Shown here: piece after piece, positions 18,348-28,019 of the stretch
Layout of the letters: each line of letters begins with the position of its first letter
How positions within the stretch are numbered: the stretch's first letter is position 1
Assembly (NCBI RefSeq): GCF_000013365.1
Contig: NC_007778.1
Coordinates: 3,472,001 to 3,536,000 of the forward strand
From: Rhodopseudomonas palustris HaA2
GTDB lineage: Bacteria > Pseudomonadota > Alphaproteobacteria > Rhizobiales > Xanthobacteraceae
Direction: 5' to 3'
Length of the DNA stretch: 64,000 nt
Translations under genes and position numbers: made by a program
The notes under the pieces: model-generated
Told to the model about the DNA's origin: nothing
Databases searched by the model: none
What the model saw: only the letters and a program-made list of their open reading frames with translations

Positions 18348-19291
18348 CTCGCGCGGGCGCGCGATGCACACCATCGCCGTCATCCCGACGCACAGCAGCA
18401 GCACCATCATGGTGGTGCTGAGACGACCACCGATCGAAGAAATGCTCGCTCATGACGTCGAAGACACCGTCATCTTCGCCGCCTGCTCCGATGGCTTGAA
18501 AAGTAGACCTTGCCCGGACAACGCCGAAATACTTCGAGATTCGCCTCCACCGGCGCCAACGCGAACGGCACTGAACCGCCCCCCACCTCTCAATCAATAG
18601 GATGGGAAGGACGACGATAGAACTTGCTCACAACGTCTTTTCGGTTGTCCGCAACGCGATAACAGTTGCGATAAACTGATTCAGATCTCCAGATTTCCGT
18701 TTCAATCTTCACGAACAGCGATTCGAACTTCGACAATTCCGATTCAAAAGCCTCAGTTAACGTTGCAAACCTCAACGCCGTTGACCGATTGCCAAGCCCC
18801 AAGGGTATTGCAAGGACGGCACGGACGGAAGACCGGCATTGCCGTCGCCCCACCTCCGCCTCATGCCCATCAACTTGCGTTATCGGCAATCTGGAAGACG
18901 TTCCAAGTACTTCGCTTGCAGTTACCGGCAACGCCGATGCAGTTGCGCATTTTTGATTCAAAGCTCTAAATTTCCGATTCGGTGTTCGATATTTTCGATT
19001 CAAAGACCGGCGTTGTGAGAACCCAGCAACAACAATTGGAAGACCGGCGCGCCGAGGTGCCTCACAGGAGGCCGCCTCCGCTTCTTGCATCGTCGTCACT
19101 TTGTGAGCAACGAACGTCACCACTCGATAGTGGCACCATTCGTTCTCAAAACGTGATCATATTCGGTGGAAACGGATCACTTCACCGGCGGGATTTGTCT
19201 CTTGCAACGCCCTGCGTCAGACTGGAAAGGCTGGAAGTGCGTCTCGCGAAGGGGGCATAACGACCGGCACCGCAGATCGCGAGGAGTTGAG
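18348..19291. other. Gene-poor stretch with GATTC-rich repeats
   Basis: No supported gene lies in these 940 bases. A 26-base sequence at 18678-18703 recurs at 18955-18980 with 21 of 26 matches, both containing GATTCA and ATTTCCG. Shorter relatives, GATTCAAA(A)G, occur at 18741 and 18998. This looks like decayed repeat DNA or diverged binding sites upstream of the next gene cluster. Confidence 0.4.
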
Positions 19292-19663
19292 ATGAGTAAA
19301 TCGACCAAAACACGCCGCATCCATCAGGCAGACTATCAGCGCGCATACCGCGAGCAGCAGAAGGCGATTCGGAAACCAACCCGTGACGACGTCGCGCGTC
19401 TAGCGCTGTACTTCATGATCAGAGAGGGGCTAAAGGATGGCCATGAACGCAGCCTCGCCGATTGGTGCGAAACCTTGACGAACGGGTTGGTCGAACAGGG
19501 TTTCGATCCGGAAGCCACATTGCATCGGCTCCATCAGCTCATCGACCGCTACGCCGATGGCTGGAGCTTCCAGCTCAAACGGCACTTGACGCAGCACACC
19601 GTTAGGCAACCTCAATCAAACTGTATTCCCCCCATTACTCCGTCAAACGCCGTTGATGTCTGA
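19292..19663 (+). CDS. Hypothetical protein, 123 residues
   Basis: ATG 19292 follows GAGGAG at a good distance. The N-terminus is strongly basic (MSKSTKTRRIHQADYQRAYR, then EQQKAIRKPTRDDVARLAL) and could bind DNA. The middle is helical, with SLADWCETLTNGLVEQGF and ATLHRLHQLIDRYADGW, ending in a Pro/Asn tail. There is no known motif. It opens a plus-strand group with a sigma-like factor and two NTPases, though a 260-base gap separates it from them. Function unknown. Confidence 0.65.
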   Translation: MSKSTKTRRIHQADYQRAYREQQKAIRKPTRDDVARLALYFMIREGLKDGHERSLADWCETLTNGLVEQGFDPEATLHRLHQLIDRYADGWSFQLKRHLTQHTVRQPQSNCIPPITPSNAVDV

Positions 19664-19922
19664 ATCGCTTAGCACCTCCGCAGCCACAAGCGATGCAAGC
19701 GCGGTACAGACCTCATCACGTCCTTCACTTGGGAATTCACCATCCAATCGGTGTAAGAGCCGCCGGCGAAGGTCAATCGCGAGGCGTCGAGGCTGTCGGC
19801 GACAGTGCCAAGCTTGTTGACCTGAACCGGAGAGCAAACGGCCCGTCCACAAAATAGGAAAAAGATCCTCGACAAGAAGCCGGGATCCTGCCAGGTTGCC
19901 GTCGTCACGAGAGGAGCCATCC

Positions 19923-20492
19923 ATGTCCCACAAGCTTGCGGGCGAATTCATCGACCGCATCATCGCGCTGCGTCCCGTCTTGCTTCGGCATGCCGCTTTC
20001 CTGATCGGGAGTCGTGCCGACATTGGATCGCCGGAGGATTTTGTCCAGGACACTCTGGTCACTGCCTTCCAGCACGGCAATCGCTTCGACGATGGAAGTC
20101 TATCGGGATGGCTGACTGCGATCCTGCGCAATCACATCAGCAATGCGCGTCGACGAGCTAACCGGCGCAACTTGGTCCTGGAGCCTCTGGACGCAACCGG
20201 CGGCGGCGCGGGGATGAACGACTTTCCCGTCGTCGCAACGCAGGGACTTGCACTCGACCTCGAGGACGCCATGGCCGCGCTGAGTACGCTGTCGTCCATC
20301 GATCAGGAAATCATCTGGCTGGCCCGGGTCGACGGCTTATCGCCCGAGGAAATCGGGGCGCGTCTTGGATTGGCCGCGGGCAGCGTCTACTCGCGCCTTT
20401 CGCGTGCAACGACCAAGCTCCGCGCCACGTATGACGCACCTCCGGCCGCATCCCTGATGCGGCCGCGCGTTCCTTTTCGTCATGCGGCTTGA
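19923..20492 (+). CDS. ECF-like sigma-70 family factor
   Basis: 189 residues from ATG 19923, preceded by GAGAGGAG; the frame is open to 19896. Region 2 is visible (SPEDFVQDTLVTAF, then FDDGSLSGWLTAILRNHI followed by an Arg-rich stretch). Region 4 has a helix-turn-helix, IDQEIIWLARVDGLSPEEI followed by LGLAAGSVYSRLSRA. It would direct RNA polymerase to a small regulon. No anti-sigma factor with a membrane segment is adjacent. Instead a ParA-like gene follows 10 bases later, so regulation may use an unusual partner. Sequence similarity is clear but the target promoters are not. Confidence 0.85.
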   Translation: MSHKLAGEFIDRIIALRPVLLRHAAFLIGSRADIGSPEDFVQDTLVTAFQHGNRFDDGSLSGWLTAILRNHISNARRRANRRNLVLEPLDATGGGAGMNDFPVVATQGLALDLEDAMAALSTLSSIDQEIIWLARVDGLSPEEIGARLGLAAGSVYSRLSRATTKLRATYDAPPAASLMRPRVPFRHAA

Positions 20493-20502
20493 GGATGCCG
20501 TG

Positions 20503-21282
20503 ATGCCCCTGAGAGTTCATCTGGTCGCCGGCTTCAACGGCGGCTCGGGCCGCACCCTGACGGCGGCGTTGCTGGCGTACGGATTCCATCTTCAGGCTCG
20601 CCGAACGCTGTTGGTGCGGCAGACTTACGCCGGCTCTGTCTCGGCGATCGACCCGATCGGAGCGACGCTGCCATTGCCCTGTTGCGAATTGTCGCTGCCA
20701 AAGCCCTACGAGCTTCCGGCCGATCTTACCGCCGGGTTAGCGACGACGATCCATGATGCCGACGGAAGGTTCATGACTGCCCTGACGGATCTAGCGACGG
20801 CCGAAATCGGCGCAGACGGCGACGTCGTTGTGGACCTCTGCTGCCATGAACGCGCCTGCAACGCAGCGACCATCCGCTATGGTGCCGTGATCCTCGTCCC
20901 GGTGCGGGCGTCGGTGCTCGAGATCGATTGGGCCGTTCGCAGCTTCAGCCATATCCTCGATTCGCAGCGTTATCGCGACACCCCGGTGCCAACGTTGCTT
21001 GCGGCCATAGCTCCCGACAGCGAACGAGCCGGCCAGACGGCATTTCTGAGTGGCATGCTGCGCGACTTCGATCCGGAGCGCGAGTTCGTGCCGGACGAAC
21101 CAAGGGAAGTCATTGTGGAGGTGCCGTTTCTCGACGGAGCCTCTCTGACCGCCCTCTTGATTGAACGTCCCATTTGGCAGGATCCGACACTGTTCGAGCG
21201 CTGCCGCATCTTTGCAGCTGCAGTGGCCCTTCACGCCGACGCGTGCATGACCGTACCGACGGAGGATGCGGATGACCTCTGA
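20503..21282 (+). CDS. ParA/MinD-like P-loop protein with altered Walker A
   Basis: 259 residues from ATG 20503, with GAGG in the end of the sigma gene as ribosome site; ATG 20482 is possible but overlaps. The start VHLVAGFNGGSGRTLTAALL is a ParA-type deviant P-loop in which the final Lys is replaced by Arg. A Walker B-like strand DVVVDLCCHE follows near residue 115. ParA-like ATPases position or switch partner proteins; the Lys-to-Arg change may slow or abolish hydrolysis. It lies in an operon-like row with a sigma factor and a Lon-like ATPase. The precise role is unknown. Confidence 0.6.
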   Translation: MPLRVHLVAGFNGGSGRTLTAALLAYGFHLQARRTLLVRQTYAGSVSAIDPIGATLPLPCCELSLPKPYELPADLTAGLATTIHDADGRFMTALTDLATAEIGADGDVVVDLCCHERACNAATIRYGAVILVPVRASVLEIDWAVRSFSHILDSQRYRDTPVPTLLAAIAPDSERAGQTAFLSGMLRDFDPEREFVPDEPREVIVEVPFLDGASLTALLIERPIWQDPTLFERCRIFAAAVALHADACMTVPTEDADDL

Positions 21283-21741
21283 TCGTCAGGCCCCCTCCTT
21301 TAGCCTCGATAGATCGGTCACCAGAGCAGAGGTTGGGGGGTGCTGCGTTGGCTTGAGCCGATGCCCTCGCGTTCAGGGAGGGCAAGGTTGCATTAGCCCC
21401 TTCCAACTCTGGAACATGGGTCCGCCGTCCCGAGACCGACCAAGCCACGGCCACCCCGGCGGGGCCTTTCAATGCAGTGGCAACCGGGATGGCTGGCTCC
21501 GGCGCCCGCGAGCCGCGCATGAACGCACGACGGTCCGGCGACCGGGGTGTCGAATATCAGGGAGTGCGTCCACTCGATGCCATCCGGCTCTCGCCAATAG
21601 CGTTCCGCTACTGCTGCCTTAGCGATAAGGCTCGCGCGACCACCGGCGGCACGTTGGCCGTCTTGAGGCGGGCCGTCTGCCTTCGTCGCCTCCTACCAGC
21701 GCCGATCCCCCAATCTTCCACCACAAACCCACGAGCACGCA
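21283..21741. other. Spacer within the sigma/AAA cluster
   Basis: About 460 bases without a convincing gene. Open frames exist on both strands but have Arg/Pro-rich shadow composition and no ribosome site. A 7-bp inverted repeat TGCCCTC/GAGGGCA spans 21362-21384. A decayed gene cannot be excluded. Confidence 0.35.
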
Positions 21742-22149
21742 ATGCTGACTCGCGTCTTCCCTTTTCTCGACCCAGGCATGATCACCCACGAGTTCTCCGA
21801 GCGGCTGAATTCATTGGCTAGGGATTGCGCCCTTCTCGAACACGACCTTTCCTTCGTCGAATCCAGATTGTGGACGGCGCCAACTCTGGATCTCTATGTC
21901 CCTCTGCTGACGCCCCTCGGCCTGCATCTGGTCGGCCAGGTCACGCACCATCCGCTTCTGGGATCGCGCAAGATCGTCACCTCGCAGCTATGGTGGGCCG
22001 ATCCCGAGGGCCGCTGGGCTCGCACGTTGTCGCGCTTCTACCTCCTCGGCCGCCCCGCCGATCCCGATGGTCGGGAGCACATCACAAGCACGTCTTTGTT
22101 TACTTACGATGACCGAGACCTGGACGGCTGGCCCGGAGATTACGATTGA
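21742..22149 (+). CDS. Hypothetical protein, 135 residues, coupled to the AAA+ gene
   Basis: ATG 21742 opens a frame encoding a mixed alpha/beta protein. The first half is helical (MITHEFSERLNSLARDCALL). The second half has hydrophobic strands (PLGLHLVGQVTHHPL, then IVTSQLWWADPEGRWARTLS). It ends in an acidic tail GWPGDYD. Its stop overlaps the TTG start of the AAA+ ATPase gene (TTGA at 22146-22149), so the two products are probably made together and may interact. No family recognised. Confidence 0.6.
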   Translation: MLTRVFPFLDPGMITHEFSERLNSLARDCALLEHDLSFVESRLWTAPTLDLYVPLLTPLGLHLVGQVTHHPLLGSRKIVTSQLWWADPEGRWARTLSRFYLLGRPADPDGREHITSTSLFTYDDRDLDGWPGDYD

Positions 22150-23732
22150 TCGGAAACGATGATGACGGTGACGTTCCGCCGTCTCCCGATGCCGTCGATC
22201 TGGACGCTACCGTCGACGGTGCCGCAGCAGACTCGGCCGATAGCGACCAAGAGCACTTTCAAGGACTGCCGAGGCTGCTGCGCTACGCAATGCTGGCCAG
22301 GGACAACGTCGACGACACCGTCGTGCATCGCCTGATCGCGGAGATCGATGAGCTTTCGCCGAAGCTGCCCCAGAACGCCGACTGGGCGGCCGCGCAGAAT
22401 TCCGAAACCGGCTTTGCCCTTGCTGCTGAACTCGATCAGCTGGCAGTGGTCCGTGACCTGCCCTTATTGCGCAGCCTCAGTGACTGCGTTCGGTTGCTCA
22501 CCCTGACGCTGCCATGCGACCCGAAACGGTTCGGGGCGTATCGGCGCGTGGCGCGGGCCATGATCTTTGCCTTCCGCCAGATCGAGGCGAGCCTCGACGA
22601 CGAGCGCTGCGCCGAGCTTGAGCGAATTGTCTATGGCTTTGCGGCATTGCCGGCAGCAATCGGGGCAAACGACAGCGCCCGCTCATGGCCGGCTATTTCC
22701 AGCGCCGCGCATCTGGGCGAGCAATCGGTGCGTCACCGCCTGCGGGCAGTTGTCGTGAGAACCTCCCAGAGCGTCCGACGTCAGATAGAACGGCAAACGG
22801 AGCCGAAGAAACCAAAAGATACTCCCTCGATCGACGCCACCACGCCCCATCCGCCAGTCAACGAACCAATAGCGCCCAACCACGTCATTGTGGCCCGGAT
22901 CGAACAGACGGAGCTCAAGAACCTCAAGTTCATCGAGCCGTTCCGACATGTGCTCAACAATGCCCTGCCGCTGGTCGAGGCAACCGCTCTCGACCGGGTC
23001 CGCACCACCTTGGCGGCCGAGTTTCCTTATGCTGTCGAAGTGGTGGACTTCATGCTCACCGACTTGATTGGCCGTCCGACTATACGGCTGCGACCATTGC
23101 TGCTGGTCGAAGCACCCGGCAGTGGAAAATCACGTTTCGCACGCAGACTTGGCGAACTGCTGGGAGTCGCAATCTGGCGGACCGACGCATCTCAATCCGA
23201 CGGGAACGTATTTGCCGGCACAGACCGGCGTTGGAATTCGGCCGAACCCTGCCATCCGCTGCTCGCAATCGCACGCGGCAAGATTGCGAACCCGATCGTC
23301 ATAATCGACGAGATCGAAAAAGCCGGCACGCGCAGCGACAATGGTAGGCTTTGGGACTGCCTGCTCGGCCTTCTGGAGCCAGAGACCAACGCGCGATATC
23401 CCGATCCAGCGCTGCAAACTCCCCTCGACCTCAGCCACGTCAGCTACGTCGCCACGGCAAACACTCTCGATCCATTGCCATCACCGCTGCTGGACCGTCT
23501 CCGGATCATCGCGTTCCCGAAGCCGACCCTGGACGATCTCAATGCCCTGTTGCCGGGTTTGATTGAGGCCATTGCTGAGGACCGTGGTGTCGACGGACGT
23601 TGGATTGCCCCCCTGGACGCCCATGATTGCGCTGCAATCGCCGCTGTTTGGCCCGGCGGATCGGTGCGCCGGCTACGCCGGGCTGTCGAATTTATCCTTC
23701 AGCAGCGAGATCGCACCGCGCCGAGACATTGA
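22146..23732 (+). CDS. Lon-like AAA+ ATPase lacking a protease domain
   Basis: 528 residues from TTG 22146; no downstream ATG fits well. Residues 1-260 are an acidic helical region of unknown fold. The AAA+ module follows: Walker A LLLVEAPGSGKSRFARRLG near residue 320, Walker B IVIIDEIEKAG near residue 382, sensor 1 YVATANTLD near residue 440, then an LLDRLRII arginine-finger region. This order matches the ATPase of Lon, but the chain ends soon after the small AAA domain, with no Ser-Lys protease. It could remodel a partner such as the coupled 135-residue protein or the sigma factor. Function inferred only. Confidence 0.75.
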   Translation: MIGNDDDGDVPPSPDAVDLDATVDGAAADSADSDQEHFQGLPRLLRYAMLARDNVDDTVVHRLIAEIDELSPKLPQNADWAAAQNSETGFALAAELDQLAVVRDLPLLRSLSDCVRLLTLTLPCDPKRFGAYRRVARAMIFAFRQIEASLDDERCAELERIVYGFAALPAAIGANDSARSWPAISSAAHLGEQSVRHRLRAVVVRTSQSVRRQIERQTEPKKPKDTPSIDATTPHPPVNEPIAPNHVIVARIEQTELKNLKFIEPFRHVLNNALPLVEATALDRVRTTLAAEFPYAVEVVDFMLTDLIGRPTIRLRPLLLVEAPGSGKSRFARRLGELLGVAIWRTDASQSDGNVFAGTDRRWNSAEPCHPLLAIARGKIANPIVIIDEIEKAGTRSDNGRLWDCLLGLLEPETNARYPDPALQTPLDLSHVSYVATANTLDPLPSPLLDRLRIIAFPKPTLDDLNALLPGLIEAIAEDRGVDGRWIAPLDAHDCAAIAAVWPGGSVRRLRRAVEFILQQRDRTAPRH

Positions 23733-24353
23733 TCGACTCTATAACCCCGGCAGCACATCAAAGTCGAAGCTTAGCGACCTGCCTAAGACCAAGCAGCCGC
23801 CGACAAACACGGCCAGGCGCGGCGAGCTACGTTGCAAACTGGCACTTGTTTGAAGTGCTATAGCTACGGAAGTACAACTGGGTGCTCCTGATTATGCCGG
23901 CTGACTGGGGTTGTTGAAAATGCTCGCATAGGATGGATTGTGTTGCGGAGTTGCAGTTTGGAGTCATCCAGACGAGCGTCTGGCCAACTAAAGTAGCTTG
24001 CTTCGGGGCCGCGCTGCAAGTCTCGTGAAGCACGCTATCCGTTTCGCTCGTCGGACGCCACTGGCCGGACGACCCTCGGCGCTATACGAACGTTTAGTCC
24101 TCCGGTCCGAGCGCCGACGAGCCGCCTCCTTCGTTCCTGTCGGCCCTTTGCACTGTCGAATCCAATCATGGCAGCGATCATTCATCTCGAATAAAGTTTC
24201 GCGTAAGGACAGGTGCGCCGCCGATGTGGACGACGCGGCTTCTGCTCTTTACATAGAACGAGCCGACCGTTCGGACCGACGAACAGCGCCCTCCCGGATC
24301 TTCGGCTCTCGACCACTCCAGGCGCAAGGCGGCTCCGTGACGGATTCCAGACC
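23733..24353. other. Spacer before the two-component system
   Basis: About 620 bases with no supported gene; frames here are short and Arg-rich. The promoter of the sensor-kinase operon should lie in the right half, but I cannot assign it. Confidence 0.35.
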
Positions 24354-26759
24354 ATGACGATCTTCTTCTGGAATCCGATTTCGCTGACCTATCTGACCCA
24401 GCTGGTCCTGGTGCTGGTGATCGCGGCCCTGCTCGTCAAGACGCAGCTCAGGCGAGATTCGCACGCCGAGACGCCACGTTCGACCATCCTGCTGGCGAGC
24501 AGCTTTGGCTTTTATGGCAGCTACAGCGTCTTGAGTTTCCTTCGGGCGATACTGCGCACGGACCTCCAAGCCTGGGTCGAACCACCGATCAGCGTCCTGT
24601 CGTCCATCGCGATCGTGCTCTTCGTCCAATTCGCTCATCACTTCCCAGAACCGTTCGCGCGCGAGCGGGTCGAGCGCCGCATCGTAACGGCTCTGTCCAT
24701 TGTCTTCGTCGCCGTCGAGGTCGGCTTCGCGATCTATCGCTACCAAGAACTCGGCCTCGGGCATGTCGAGTACCGGCCGGCGTTCATGGATCTGCCCGCC
24801 TTCGCGGCGATGGGTTGGCTGTTCGTACTGGCTTTTCGTCGGGCTCTTCGCGCTGCGACGGATCGCGATCGAAGCTGTCCACCGGACGCGCCGAAGCGCG
24901 AATGGTCGAACAATCCGGCCGCTGCCGCCCGCGCGGTGCTGCTGTTCGCCATCGTGCCTTTGCTGTTGGTGATCGTCACCCTGTTGCAGGCCTATCACCT
25001 GATCGGTGTCGAGACGCGGGAGGTTGCCGCCGCCTTGCTGAACCTCGCGGGGCTTCTCGGTTTCCTTCTTCTCTATTTGAACTACTTCGTGACCGAAGGG
25101 TCGTTCTCGATCAAACTGAGCAGCACCGCGCTCGCTCTCGTTCTGGGAGGCTTCACCAGCGTCGCCTGGATCATCGGCTTCGACTTTTCCGGCGCCTACA
25201 AGGGCGACACTTCCAGACTCAGATATCAGACCCACGTCTTCCGCCCCACGGCCGAGGGCGGCTACAACGTTTCTCGCGTCGACTATGCGTTCGTCCCGGT
25301 CGAGGCACAGGTCCGCCAGCCCGGAGCCTTCCGAATCGAGTTGCCGTTCGACTTTCCGTTCTTTTCGAAAGTCCACCGCGAGGCCTTCATCCGCGAGGAC
25401 GGCATGGTGGGATTCGACTCCGTCCCAACCTGGCCCGACACGGTGTTCCGGAATGGCGCGCAACCGGCGATCTTTCCACTAGCGGTCGATCTCGCCGAGC
25501 CGGCGTCGAACGTGTCCGCGGAGGAGGGAATTCACCTGTCCACCTCTCCGGAGGAGGTGGTCGTCACATGGTCAGGCTGGTCCCGCGCCGGGGAGACGGG
25601 CGATCACTACGTGTTCCAAATGATCTTGCGGCCATCGGGCGAGATCCAATTCTCCTATCAGGAGCTACCGCGGATTCTGCTCAACGATCTGTTCATGCCC
25701 AACCGGGTGCCGATGCTCATGGGAGTGACCCCTGGATTCTCCAACGGCGAGACGCGGCTCGTACACTTCCAGCGGGGACAACCCTTGCACGGACCGCCAG
25801 GGACCGGCCTGATCGAGAACTTTCGGTTGGACTACCTCGCCTATCTGAACGGGATCTACACCCCTCTCGCCTGGCTGATCCTGGTCACCTCGCCGGCAAC
25901 GTTGCTGGTGTTTCAAGCTTTGTTCCGGACCAACCTCGTGCGTCCGCTCGACGCGCTGCTCGCCGGCGTCGGACGGTTTCGCGAGGGGACGCTCTCCCGG
26001 CGCCTGCCGATCCACTTCCCCGACGAGATCGGCTATCTGACTCGATCCTTCAACGAGATGGCCGAGAAGCAGAACGATCTGCTGAACGGTCTGGAAGACC
26101 GCGTCACGGAACGCACCGCGGAGGTCACGATCCTGGCCGACCGCAATGCCCGGCTCGAGGAGCGCAGCCGGATTTCGAGCGACCTCCACGACGCCGTCAG
26201 CCAGACCCTGTTTTCTGCAGTGCTGATTGCCGAAACCCTGCCCGAGCAGTGGAAGCGTGACAGGACCAAGGCCGAGGCTCTGCTTACCGACCTCGCCCGG
26301 CTGAACCGTTCGGCACTTGATGAGATGCGCGACCTCCTGAGCCGCGTCCGGTCGCGGGATCTCATCGACCCTGTCCTCGGGACGCTCCTTCGCGGCCTCG
26401 TCGCGCGGTTCGAGGAACGCCACGCTCTCGGAATCAGCTTGACGGTAGGCAGCGACGCTCGCCTGGACGAAGACGTTCAGATCGCCTTCTTTCGGATCGC
26501 ACAGGAAGGACTGAACAACGTCATGAAACACGCCTCCTCCTCGACCGTGCGGCTGTTCTACGAGGCGCTCGAAGGTCAGGCAATCCTGACGATCGAGGAC
26601 GACGGCAACGGATTCGACACCGCTCACCTTCGCGAAGGCAGCATGGGCCTGCAGATCATGGCGGAGCGGGCAAGAAAGATCGGCGCCGTTCTCGAGACGA
26701 CGTCGAGTCCGGGCCACGGGACGCAGATCACGCTCATCTGGAATCAAAACGATGCCTGA
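24354..26759 (+). CDS. Membrane sensor histidine kinase (NarX/DegS-type)
   Basis: 801 residues from ATG 24354; the frame is open to 24213 but that part is Arg-rich and unlikely. About eight hydrophobic segments fill the first 290 residues. A roughly 220-residue extracytoplasmic beta-rich domain follows (FRIELPFDFPFFSKVHREAF, then VVVTWSGW and FQMILRPSGEIQFSYQ). Next are another membrane helix, a HAMP-like linker (RPLDALLAGVGRFREGTLSR), a HisKA_3 box with His612 (RISSDLHDAVSQT), and a HATPase with an N-box (QEGLNNVMKHA) and DDGNGFD. It should autophosphorylate and pass phosphate to the regulator whose gene overlaps its stop (ATGCCTGA). The sensor domain resembles adhesion-type beta modules, which suggests a surface or polymer signal. 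Confidence 0.9.
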   Translation: MTIFFWNPISLTYLTQLVLVLVIAALLVKTQLRRDSHAETPRSTILLASSFGFYGSYSVLSFLRAILRTDLQAWVEPPISVLSSIAIVLFVQFAHHFPEPFARERVERRIVTALSIVFVAVEVGFAIYRYQELGLGHVEYRPAFMDLPAFAAMGWLFVLAFRRALRAATDRDRSCPPDAPKREWSNNPAAAARAVLLFAIVPLLLVIVTLLQAYHLIGVETREVAAALLNLAGLLGFLLLYLNYFVTEGSFSIKLSSTALALVLGGFTSVAWIIGFDFSGAYKGDTSRLRYQTHVFRPTAEGGYNVSRVDYAFVPVEAQVRQPGAFRIELPFDFPFFSKVHREAFIREDGMVGFDSVPTWPDTVFRNGAQPAIFPLAVDLAEPASNVSAEEGIHLSTSPEEVVVTWSGWSRAGETGDHYVFQMILRPSGEIQFSYQELPRILLNDLFMPNRVPMLMGVTPGFSNGETRLVHFQRGQPLHGPPGTGLIENFRLDYLAYLNGIYTPLAWLILVTSPATLLVFQALFRTNLVRPLDALLAGVGRFREGTLSRRLPIHFPDEIGYLTRSFNEMAEKQNDLLNGLEDRVTERTAEVTILADRNARLEERSRISSDLHDAVSQTLFSAVLIAETLPEQWKRDRTKAEALLTDLARLNRSALDEMRDLLSRVRSRDLIDPVLGTLLRGLVARFEERHALGISLTVGSDARLDEDVQIAFFRIAQEGLNNVMKHASSSTVRLFYEALEGQAILTIEDDGNGFDTAHLREGSMGLQIMAERARKIGAVLETTSSPGHGTQITLIWNQNDA

Positions 26760-27405
26760 GACCTCGATCCGCCTGCTGATCGCCGACGATCATCCGGTCG
26801 TAAGGGCCGGCCTGCGCCTCGTGCTCGGCACCATTTCCGGATTGTCCGTCGTCGCGGAGGCGGAATCTGGAGAGGAAGCCCTCTACTTGTGCTCAAAGCA
26901 CCGTCCAGACATCGTTATCATGGACGTGAAGATGGCCGGCATCGGAGGCACTTCATCCACCCGCGCGATCTGCCAGACCTATCACCCCGGCACCCGGGTT
27001 CTCGGTCTCACGACCGAGGCGGATACGACCACGGTGTCCCAGATGATCGACGCGGGGGCGAGCGGGCTGCTGCTCAAGACCTGCACCGTGAACGAACTCG
27101 AGACCGCGATCCGCGACGTCTTGGCGGGCCGCATCGTCCTCGACCCCCTGCTGCAGAAGGGCGCACCCCGGGCACGAACGGCGGCAGCGGAAAGCGAGAT
27201 CACCCTCGGCAGCCAGCAGAAGAAGGTGCTGGCGCTACTCGTCAAGGGCTTCACCAATTCCGAGATCGCCGAGCGGCTCGGCATCTCGCTGCCGACCGCG
27301 CGCTATCACGTCAGCGCAATTCTGGTGAAGTTGGGAGCCTCGAACCGAGCCGAAGCAGCGGGATTGGCGGTCCGCTTGAACATCGTTGGGGCCGACGATT
27401 ATTGA
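26752..27405 (+). CDS. NarL/FixJ-type response regulator
   Basis: 217 residues starting at ATG 26752, overlapping the kinase stop by eight bases. The receiver domain has LLIADDHPVVRAG (acidic pocket), the phospho-acceptor Asp in IVIMDVKMAG, Thr in GLTTEAD and Lys in GLLLKTC. The C-terminal LuxR-type helix-turn-helix is QQKKVLALLVKGFTNSEIAE followed by LGISLPTARYHVSAIL. It is the cognate partner of the adjacent kinase. The nearest plus-strand targets are the exported-protein genes that begin 300 bases downstream, but no binding site was identified. Confidence 0.93.
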   Translation: MPETSIRLLIADDHPVVRAGLRLVLGTISGLSVVAEAESGEEALYLCSKHRPDIVIMDVKMAGIGGTSSTRAICQTYHPGTRVLGLTTEADTTTVSQMIDAGASGLLLKTCTVNELETAIRDVLAGRIVLDPLLQKGAPRARTAAAESEITLGSQQKKVLALLVKGFTNSEIAERLGISLPTARYHVSAILVKLGASNRAEAAGLAVRLNIVGADDY

Positions 27406-27701
27406 CCCGCTTGGGGGCTGGCGGATGAGGGCCGCTCGACGCCCGTCGCCTGCTCCCGACGCTTACCGCGAGGCCGTCGCCAGCCTCGCCGATGAGGCCC
27501 TCTATCTTCGTACAGTCCAAACTGGCCGACCGTCTCATTCCCGTCCCCCCGCCCCCGAATTAGGTTGATCGGGCGGCGCGGTTCACCCTTGCTGATTGCC
27601 CGGTCGGATCGACGTCGGACAACTCTCTTTCGGCCCCGCTGGTCGAAAGGGTTCGTCGTATATCCGCACACAACATCACAACAACTCGAAAGGAAATCTC
27701 G

Positions 27702-28019
27702 ATGAAGCTCTCTTGGAATGCTGCGATCGTCGCCGGCACCGTACTCGGCGTCGTCCTGTCGTCCGGCGTGGCTCTCGCCAAGGCCGGAAGCTGTAATGGC
27801 GTGAGCGGATATTACGGCACCAACACCGCAATCGTCGTCGGCGCTGACGGAAAGACCGTGAATGTCGTTGTCGCCAACGGCACCCGCCCGAACGCCTACG
27901 GCACCTGCGACGGCAACCAACTGGCCGTCAATTTCCCGGATGACCATACGATCAAGGCCACCTTCGACGGCAAGGTCATCAAGTGGGACAACAACACGAC
28001 CTGGACCAAGGCCAAGTAA
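27702..28019 (+). CDS. Small exported protein, 105 residues
   Basis: ATG 27702 follows AAGGAAA. A Sec signal peptide (MKLSWNAAIVAGTVLGVVL, then SSGVALAKA) is followed by a mature domain of about 78 residues. That domain has two Cys residues (SCNGVSGYYGTN and YGTCDGNQL) and beta-strand-like sequence ending KVIKWDNNTTWTKAK. It probably folds with one disulfide in the periplasm or outside the cell. It is the first of several exported proteins downstream of the two-component system. The 296-base gap before it may hold its promoter. No family recognised. Confidence 0.75.
   Translation: MKLSWNAAIVAGTVLGVVLSSGVALAKAGSCNGVSGYYGTNTAIVVGADGKTVNVVVANGTRPNAYGTCDGNQLAVNFPDDHTIKATFDGKVIKWDNNTTWTKAK

Noticed and set aside
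21266-21821. Possible genes in the sigma/AAA spacer
   Set aside because: Frames overlap one another, lack ribosome sites and have Arg/Pro-rich composition.
24249-25463. Long minus-strand frame of 404 codons opposite the sensor kinase
   Set aside because: It is antisense to a gene with clear domains; its translation is charged low-complexity sequence typical of a GC-rich shadow.
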